In this document: in pieces, positions 1-5,230 of the stretch
Position numbering within the stretch: position 1 is the first letter of the stretch
Layout of the letters: every line of letters begins with the position of its first letter
NCBI GenBank assembly: GCA_913059105.1
Contig: CAJXRL010000193.1
Location: 1-5,230 of the forward strand
Source of the DNA: an uncultured Flavobacteriales bacterium
GTDB taxonomy: Bacteria; Bacteroidota; Bacteroidia; Flavobacteriales_E; Vicingaceae
DNA length: 5,230 bases
Direction: 5' to 3'
Program-made: the position numbers and the translations under genes
Notes under the pieces: model-generated
The model's input: the letters and a program-made list of their open reading frames with translations, nothing else
Database searches by the model: none
What the model was told of the DNA's origin: nothing

Positions 1-37
1 CCTGTCTCGTGGGCTCGGAGATGTGTATAAGAGACAG
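1..37 (+). other. Nextera (Tn5) sequencing adapter, left end
   Basis: Positions 4-37 match the Illumina Nextera Read-2-side transposase adapter in full: a GTCTCGTGGGCTCGG tail followed by the 19-base Tn5 mosaic end AGATGTGTATAAGAGACAG (19-37). This is synthetic DNA added during tagmentation, not part of the organism. Three extra bases (CCT) lie outside it, where the sample index would sit. Genomic sequence begins at about 38. The adapter happens to keep the GH92 reading frame open, so an untrimmed translation would end in about a dozen artificial residues. Confidence 0.98.
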
Positions 38-1824
38 GAGTTATACAAATACGCCATGTGATGACTTGGTTCATTGCCATGCGCATACTGACCAATAAGC
101 CCCGTAATATCTGCTTGATGGCGCCCTGCCAATTCCATTTCCGTCGTAAAGAGCTTATCTAGTTTGTCTTCAAAAGCTTGTGCTCCTCCGTACAATTCAA
201 TCATTCCTTGAATATCTTGTGGAACAAACATGCTGTATTGCCACGAGTTGGCCTCTGTGAAGTTAAAATTTACTTCAGCAGGATTGAAACCTACACTCCA
301 CCCACCGTTGGCTTTGCTTTGCATAAACCCCACTTTGGGATTAAACATGTTTTTATAATATTGAGCCCGTTGAATAAAGTCGTGATACGTTTTTGTATCG
401 CCTAATTGTTTAGCCAATTGAGCAATAGTCCAATCATCGTAGGCATATTCCAATACTTTAGAAACCGATTCCGGCTCATCTTGCACTTCCATGAAACCCT
501 TACTGTGATACGCTTTCAATCCCAACTTGTCTTGATTTGCAGAGTGCTTCATGGCTCCTAACGCCTTGTTCCAATCTATTCCATCAATTCCCTTTACTTG
601 GGCATCTGCAAGTACAGATACAGCATGATAACCAATCATGCAACCTGTATAATTTGCCGACAGTTCCCAAATCGGTAGAATTCCTCCATCATCATATTGC
701 TTCATGAAAGTTTGTAGAAAGTCTTTGGTTTTATCTTGTTCAATAATGCTATACAATGGATGAGCAGCTCTGAAAGTATCCCACAAAGAGAAAACAGTGT
801 ATACCTCATGATCTGATTCATTAACGGTTAAGTCCATTCCTCTATACTTTCCATCTACATCCGAAAATAAATTAGGAGCAATCATGGTATGGTACAGAGC
901 TGTGTAAAAAATGGTTTTTTTAGCCTCATCGTCAGACTGCACTTCAATTTTTGACAAGGCTTCAGTCCAAGCGGCTTCTGCATCTGTTTTTAACTTAAAG
1001 AAGTCAAATGTTGGCATTTCCGTTTCTAAGTTTTTTCGAGCACCTTCCATACTTACGGCTGAAATTCCAACTTTTACTCCTATGCTTTCATTTTCATCGA
1101 TGTCAAAAATAAAGGCTGCTTTTTTGCCAGTTGAGTCCAATTGAACTTTTGAATACGGTTTAGAAAATTGCAATGAAAAGTAGAAATGCTGTTCGGTGGC
1201 CCAAGCTTTTGAAATCCGCTTCCCTTCTACTTTTCCGTCTCCTAAAAAAATCAAAGTATCATTCAGAACTTCATCTCGATGTGTTAAGTCCAAAATAACA
1301 TGACCTTCTCCACCTTGTTTAAAAACGTATTCATGAATTCCTGCTCTTTTGCCCGCAACTAACCGAACATCAATATCATGCTTATCCAATTTTACTTCAT
1401 AATATCCGGGACTAGCTTTCTCCGTTTCCTTTCGAAAACCTGAACGATAGCTCTCTTCCCCATTGCTTTTTGATCCGTTGTCAAAATAAATTTCTCCCTG
1501 CGAAGGCATTAACAACAAGTCACCGTAATCGCTAACTCCTGTTCCGCTTAAATGCGTGTGTGAAAAGCCATAGATGATTGAATCTGAGTAATGATAACCA
1601 GAACAACCATCCCATCCTTCTAACCGAGTATCAGGACTTAATTGCAGCATTCCAAAAGGAACGGTAGCACCCGGAAAAGTATGTCCATGCCCACCTGTAC
1701 CAATAAAAGGATTTACATATTGTAAAACGCCATTAAGTTCTGCATCTTTCTCATTCACAAAATTGTCCTGGCAAGCCATTAATGCCAAAGTGAATAAAGA
1801 ACCTAGTATTAATTTCATTTTCAT
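38..1824 (-). CDS. GH92 family alpha-mannosidase lipoprotein, C-terminus missing at contig end
   Basis: This is a glycoside hydrolase family 92 enzyme, a calcium-dependent exo-acting alpha-mannosidase that releases mannose from mannans or N-glycan-type chains. The start at 1824 gives MKMKLILG and a lipoprotein signal ending LALMAC, with lipid-anchored Cys18, so it should sit in the cell envelope facing the periplasm or outside. About 595 residues are present. The N-terminal beta-sandwich domain opens with NPFIGTGGHGHTFPG (38-52) and GFSHTHLSGTG (86-96). The (alpha/alpha)6 catalytic domain carries SLWDTFRAAHPL (346-357), MIGYHAV (396-402), ESVSKVLEYAYDDW (452-465), FTEANSWQY (522-530) and GNEPSHH (583-589). 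Glu524 in the TEANSWQY block is probably the catalytic acid, by analogy with BT3990. Family members are usually about 750 residues, so roughly 150 C-terminal residues, including the Asp-containing catalytic-base motif, lie beyond the adapter. This is a sequencing boundary, not a pseudogene. Linkage specificity is not settled; alpha-1,2 is plausible. It lies 86 bases downstream of the sugar transporter, probably in the same operon. Confidence 0.95.
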
Positions 1825-1910
1825 AATTGAGGGGCCTTAAGTTTTGAAAACATTCTTCCAAAAACAAACTTTAGCCGTTACAAACGACAACAGCACTAAC
1901 TACTTTTATA
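1825..1910 (-). other. spacer between the transporter and GH92 genes
   Basis: These 86 bases separate the transporter stop (TAG, 1913-1911) from the GH92 start. I see no Rho-independent terminator: the best hairpin is only a four-base stem (CGTT/AACG). No Shine-Dalgarno sequence precedes the GH92 ATG, whose immediate upstream bases are CCCCTCAATT. A near-match to the Bacteroidota -7 element, TAAAGTTTG, has one base too many and no well-spaced TTTG upstream. Read-through from the transporter is therefore the simplest way for GH92 to be transcribed, though a weak internal promoter is not excluded. Confidence 0.5.
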
Positions 1911-3518
1911 CTAAGCGTCATAATCTACTCCCTGAGCTTTTAAAACTGACTTTACTTTGATGGCAAAAAACATGAGGTAGGCAAAACAAGCTACCGTAAT
2001 CCAATACGAATTATGGATATTAAACAAATCGGCTAGCTTTCCTTGAATTGGTGGTATGATCGCACCACCTAAAATCATCATGATTAAAAATGCAGAACCT
2101 TGCGAGGTATATTTTCCAAGCCCCGCAATTGATAAAGAGAAGATGCTAGGCCACATAATGGAACAAAACAAACCACCGCTCATAAAGGCATATAGGGCCA
2201 CAGTTCCGGTGGAGAACAAGCCTACTAACATGGCTATTGCTCCTAACAATCCAAATATAAACAAGGTTTTAGATGGCTTTTCTTGTCCGAAGAAAAAGCC
2301 GCCAATGAGAAGTAAAATACTCCATCCATAAAGGTATAATCCACTTACGTCATTTTGACTGATGTGATTTACAAATAATACCACTCCAAAGGCAATGTAA
2401 GGTACTACTATGAATAATACATTCTTTAGAGTTTTACCTGGGTTAAAAACAGTAATGGCTCCCGCCCAACGGCCAATCATTAATGAGCCCCAGTACATCG
2501 AAATATAAGGTGCGATTTGAGAATCGGTAAAGCCTCCAAAAGCTTCAGACTTTAACAGCTCTCCTAAATTACTTTGGATGGTAACCTCTACTCCAACGTA
2601 AGTAAATATTGCTAACATGCCCAAAACCAACTGAGGGTATTGCATGGCACCCCAACCATCCGGTTTCTTTAGGGCATTTTTATTGGCAAATAATAAGCTA
2701 CCCACAATAACGACTAACGCCACCATCATTAATTGGAAAATAAAATTAGAATCGACAAGCTCACCTTTGTACTGATCGAAAACAAAGTAGAAAATTACGA
2801 GGAGTGAAAAGGTAATAAAACCTAATGTCTTTACGGCCTTGGGTGCTTCAACAAAAGTGGTATCTCCCTTAGCTTGGGGTAGTTTCTTAGAAAAAATAAA
2901 CAAAGCAGCAGCCAATAAAAAGAGTCCTCCAACAGCAATGTACAGCATTTTTACGGTGCTTAAGTCGATGCTCGCAATTTGCTCCTCCGTGAAGGTTGCC
3001 GCACCAAAAAGTGCAAGGGCAACTGCAATAGGTCCAATAGCAGTTCCAAAGGAATTTACACCACCAGCCAAATTTAGTCGATGTGAGCCAGTTGCAGGAT
3101 CGCCTAAGGCAATAGCAAAAGGGTTGGCTGAAGTCTGTTGCAAAGAAAACCCTAACGCTACGACAAAAAGTGCAGCTAAGATTAAGCCAAATGAACCCAT
3201 TGTAATTGCGGGAATCATCAGTGCTGCGCCAATAGCAGAGAGCACTAAGCCATATACAATACCATTTTTAAAACCCCATTTGTTTAAAATGTCCATTTTA
3301 ACATAACCCGAAACAATAAACAGTGCTAATGCGCCTAAATAATAAGCGCCATAAAATGCAAAATCAATTAGTTGGGACTGGAATTGGTCCAAGTTAAAAT
3401 ACGATTTACAAAAAGGAATAAATACCCCGTTAGAAGCGGCTATGAATCCCCAAAAGAAAAATACTGTTACCAAGGTGGTTAAGGCTGCTCTATAATTTGT
3501 TTTGTTTTCCATGTTCAT
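1911..3518 (-). CDS. FucP/GluP-family sugar transporter (MFS), enlarged Bacteroidota form
   Basis: This complete 535-residue inner-membrane protein belongs to the fucose/glucose-galactose branch of the major facilitator superfamily, which imports monosaccharides, usually with protons. Family signatures are FFFWGFIAASNGVFIPF (20-36), FQSQLIDFAFYGAYYLGA (46-63), SANPFAIALG (130-139), RLNLAGGVNSFGTAIGP (147-163), and in the C-half YVGVEV (307-312), MWPSIFSLSI (455-464) and ILGGAIIPPIQG (482-493). E. coli FucP has about 438 residues. The extra length forms two insertions, each with about two more hydrophobic segments: 232-248 plus 259-277 between the halves, and 364-384 plus 393-410 before the TM9 equivalent, so about 16 segments in all. 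Aligned by eye, the FucP residues Asp46 and Glu135 are Gly31 and Gln128 here. Met1 (3518) or Met3 (3512) could be the start; both follow an A/T-rich leader without a Shine-Dalgarno sequence. The downstream GH92 gene makes mannose the likeliest substrate, but glucose, galactose or fucose cannot be excluded. Confidence 0.92.
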   Translation of the reverse strand: MNMENKTNYRAALTTLVTVFFFWGFIAASNGVFIPFCKSYFNLDQFQSQLIDFAFYGAYYLGALALFIVSGYVKMDILNKWGFKNGIVYGLVLSAIGAALMIPAITMGSFGLILAALFVVALGFSLQQTSANPFAIALGDPATGSHRLNLAGGVNSFGTAIGPIAVALALFGAATFTEEQIASIDLSTVKMLYIAVGGLFLLAAALFIFSKKLPQAKGDTTFVEAPKAVKTLGFITFSLLVIFYFVFDQYKGELVDSNFIFQLMMVALVVIVGSLLFANKNALKKPDGWGAMQYPQLVLGMLAIFTYVGVEVTIQSNLGELLKSEAFGGFTDSQIAPYISMYWGSLMIGRWAGAITVFNPGKTLKNVLFIVVPYIAFGVVLFVNHISQNDVSGLYLYGWSILLLIGGFFFGQEKPSKTLFIFGLLGAIAMLVGLFSTGTVALYAFMSGGLFCSIMWPSIFSLSIAGLGKYTSQGSAFLIMMILGGAIIPPIQGKLADLFNIHNSYWITVACFAYLMFFAIKVKSVLKAQGVDYDA

Positions 3519-3737
3519 TTTTAATCTATTTAATGGCTATTTAGTTAAAAGCAGAAAGCCTTTTTATTCAACTATGGAATAGCACCTAATTAGATGACAA
3601 TAATAAATCATTTTTTTAGGGAAAGCTACATACTACAATTGAAGTTTTAGTTTAGTTTTCGACAATTAGAGCCTTTTAAATCTTTATTAAACAATTTACT
3701 GTGCTTTCGAGTTAATTTTATAGTATAAATATTACTT
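3519..3737. promoter_or_regulatory. divergent intergenic region with promoters for the transporter and the protease
   Basis: This 219-base, strongly A/T-rich spacer separates the two divergent start codons, so it must hold or overlap the promoter of each unit. I could not find a clean copy of the Bacteroidota promoter (TTTG at -33, TAnnTTTG at -7) on either strand. Both start codons are preceded by A/T-rich leaders (ATTAAAAA before the transporter, AATATTACTT before the protease) with no Shine-Dalgarno match, as is usual in Flavobacteriia. No open reading frame or RNA gene is visible. The assignment as a promoter region rests on gene arrangement, not on a recognised motif. Confidence 0.55.
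3571..3600 (-). promoter_or_regulatory. possible transporter promoter with an embedded palindrome
   Basis: On the minus strand, TTGTCA (3600-3595) and CATAGT (3576-3571) are 18 bases apart, resembling a weak -35/-10 pair about 50 bases upstream of the transporter start. Overlapping the -35 end and the spacer is a 14-base imperfect inverted repeat (3583-3596) with a perfect CTAATTAG core, as expected of a dimeric repressor or activator site. Bacteroidota use a different main promoter consensus, and short A/T-rich palindromes arise easily by chance, so this is only a candidate. Confidence 0.2.
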
Positions 3738-5193
3738 ATGAGATATCTTCTACTCTTCCTATATTTTGGTTCGCTATCACTAGCGGCTCAGCAGGTCCCG
3801 ACTAAAGTATTTGACCTAGAAAAACGTTCTGCAGTTGGCCGAATGAATAACAAGTCAGCCCCTCAAACTGCAGAATATAATGTTCATTACTATGAAATTG
3901 ACTTAGATTTAAATCCAGGAATACGATTTGTTTCTGGTAATGTTAATGTTCATTTCACTGCACTTGTGCCAATGGACAGTATCGTTTTAGATTTTGGAAA
4001 TTCACTATTTGTAGACTCTATTATTTACCATCAAAATACCTATCTAACGGCAAATATTTCAGGATTCAATGCTTTGAGTTTTGCTTTTCCGAATAGGATT
4101 AGCATTGGAATAGACGATTCTGTTCAAGTATTTTACAAAGGAACGCCAAGAGGAAATCCGGTAGGAACGCCATTTGCAAACGTTTCAGTGCCAAATGGCA
4201 ATCTAATTTGGACTCTTTCAGAACCTTATGGAGCGAGAGACTGGTGGCCATGTAAAAGTGATTTAACCGATAAAGCAGATTCTGTAAGTATTCATGTTAC
4301 AGTTCCTATGGGTAATAAAGTAGCTTCTATAGGAATTTTACAAGGAGTTGATACTGTTGGAAGAAATTTGAAATATAAATGGAAAACCTCCTACCCAACA
4401 GTCGCTTATTTGGTAGCAATTGCTGCAGGTAGGTACGATTCTTATCAAGATCAACTACACGTAAACGGAGATAGTATTCTAATGGAACACTACTTACTTC
4501 AAAATCAATCGAAATCTCAATCATTAGTTGGTATAGAACAATTCATGATCATGTTTGATTCCTTGTTTGGTGAGTATCCTTTTATCGAGGAAAAATATGG
4601 ACATGCTTCATTCACCTGGGGAGGTGGAATGGAACATCAGACCATGAGCTTTATGGGAAGTTACGGTGGTGGTTTGAAGGCACATGAATTAGCACATCAA
4701 TGGTTCGGGAATAAAATTACTTGCGGATCATGGAGTGACTTGTGGTTGAATGAATCTTTTGCGACATATATTACCGGACTCACCTACGAGTTTGGAGTTG
4801 TTCACAATACCACATTTTGGCCAGTATGGATAAACCAAACAGAAAATTCAGGATTCACCTTTCCTAATGGTTCTGTCTATCGTTATGACACTTCTAATGT
4901 GAATAACCTTTTTAACAATCAAGTTTATACTAAGGGCGCTATTACCTTACACACATTGCGTTGGAAAATTGGCGACAGTGCATTTTTTGCAGGAGTAAAA
5001 AATTACATTAGCGATTCAACCTTGGCTTATGGTTTTGCAAAAACACCTGATTTACAGACACATCTAGAAGCTAGTTCAAGTCAAAGTTTAACAGAATTTT
5101 TTAACGATTGGATTTACGGAAAAGGATATCCACGAATGAGCAGTTATTGGTCGCAAACTGCAGGAAATTTTAATCTAACCGTTCAACAAACCC
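3738..5193 (+). CDS. exported M1 family zinc metallopeptidase (aminopeptidase-like), C-terminus missing at contig end
   Basis: This is a zinc-dependent peptidase of family M1, whose members remove N-terminal residues from peptides. The ATG at 3738 gives a classic signal peptide (MRYLLLFLYFGSLSLAAQQ, cleavage near Ala17), so it is exported. About 485 residues are present. The N-terminal beta-sheet domain (about 45-235) ends with the M1 block containing EPYGARDWWPCKSD (162-175). The catalytic domain has the substrate-binding loop GGGMEH (295-300) and the zinc site HELAH (316-320) followed 18 residues later by Glu339 in NESFA. His316, His320 and Glu339 are the zinc ligands, Glu317 the general base, and Tyr397 in VYTKGA the likely transition-state tyrosine. 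Nothing catalytic is missing, so the enzyme should be active. The reading frame is still open at the right adapter. Related Bacteroidota proteins are commonly 600-850 residues, and many end in a type IX secretion sorting domain, which cannot be checked here. It is transcribed away from the sugar genes and has no obvious functional link to them. Confidence 0.95.
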
Positions 5194-5230
5194 CTGTCTC
5201 TTATACACATCTCCGAGCCCACGAGACAGG
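5194..5230 (-). other. Nextera (Tn5) sequencing adapter, right end
   Basis: Positions 5194-5227 are the exact reverse complement of the adapter at 4-37: the mosaic end CTGTCTCTTATACACATCT (5194-5212) followed by CCGAGCCCACGAGAC. Three further bases, AGG, mirror the CCT at the left end. Genomic sequence stops at about 5193. Like the left copy, it contains no stop in the neighbouring gene's frame, so automatic gene callers could extend the protease into it. Confidence 0.98.

Noticed and set aside
178..405. 75-codon plus-strand open frame near the left end
   Set aside because: It is antisense to the GH92 catalytic domain, including its conserved TEANSWQY block, and resembles no known protein.
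911..1144. 77-codon plus-strand open frame
   Set aside because: It is antisense inside the well-supported GH92 gene; the GH92 frame carries all the family motifs.
1825..1910. Rho-independent terminator or small RNA between the transporter and GH92 genes
   Set aside because: Only a four-base stem with a three-base loop can be formed and no T-run follows it on the minus strand.
2056..2331. 91-codon plus-strand open frame
   Set aside because: It is antisense inside the transporter's C-terminal half, with no motif and no promoter or start context.
2839..3306. 155-codon plus-strand open frame
   Set aside because: It lies wholly antisense inside the transporter gene, has no recognisable domain, and its Lys/Ala/Pro-rich composition is what the reverse complement of membrane-protein codons gives.
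3651..3660. Bacteroidota -7 promoter element (TAGTTTTC) for the protease
   Set aside because: The last base differs from TAnnTTTG and the nearest upstream TTG is only about 11 bases away, too close for a -33 element.
4327..4524. 65-codon minus-strand open frame
   Set aside because: It is antisense inside the M1 peptidase gene, just upstream of the part encoding its substrate loop and zinc site, with no independent support.
1..5230. Composite transposon or integron-like element bounded by inverted repeats
   Set aside because: The repeats are synthetic Nextera adapter sequence. No transposase, integrase or target-site duplication is present.

Overview
This is a 5.2 kb assembled contig fragment, most likely from a Bacteroidota bacterium of the Flavobacteriia type. 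The signs are AT-rich DNA, start codons preceded by A/T-rich leaders without Shine-Dalgarno sequences, a GH92 alpha-mannosidase exported as a lipoprotein, a FucP/GluP-type sugar transporter of the enlarged Bacteroidota form, and a secreted M1 metallopeptidase. Species cannot be fixed from the sequence.

Layout. Positions 1-37 and 5194-5230 are not genomic: each carries the same Illumina Nextera (Tn5) Read-2-side adapter, pointing inward, so biological sequence runs only from about 38 to 5193. On the minus strand, a FucP/GluP-like major facilitator (3518-1911) is followed after 86 bases by a GH92 glycosidase (1824 to the left adapter, C-terminus missing). On the plus strand, diverging across a 219-base spacer, is an exported M1 aminopeptidase-like zinc protease (3738 to the right adapter, C-terminus missing). 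There are no RNA genes, CRISPR arrays or natural mobile elements.

How the genes fit together. The transporter and GH92 enzyme look like a small operon for using alpha-linked mannose: the cell-envelope lipoprotein would release mannose from mannan or N-glycan-type chains and the inner-membrane symporter would import the sugar. No SusC/SusD pair, regulator or intracellular mannose enzyme lies in the window. The protease is probably an independent transcription unit that trims exported or environmental peptides.

I found no convincing new biological system. The strongest unexplained structure, a 38-base inverted terminal repeat, is a library-preparation artefact. The best biological observation is that the transporter appears to lack both acidic residues known to be essential in E. 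coli FucP and carries two membrane insertions.
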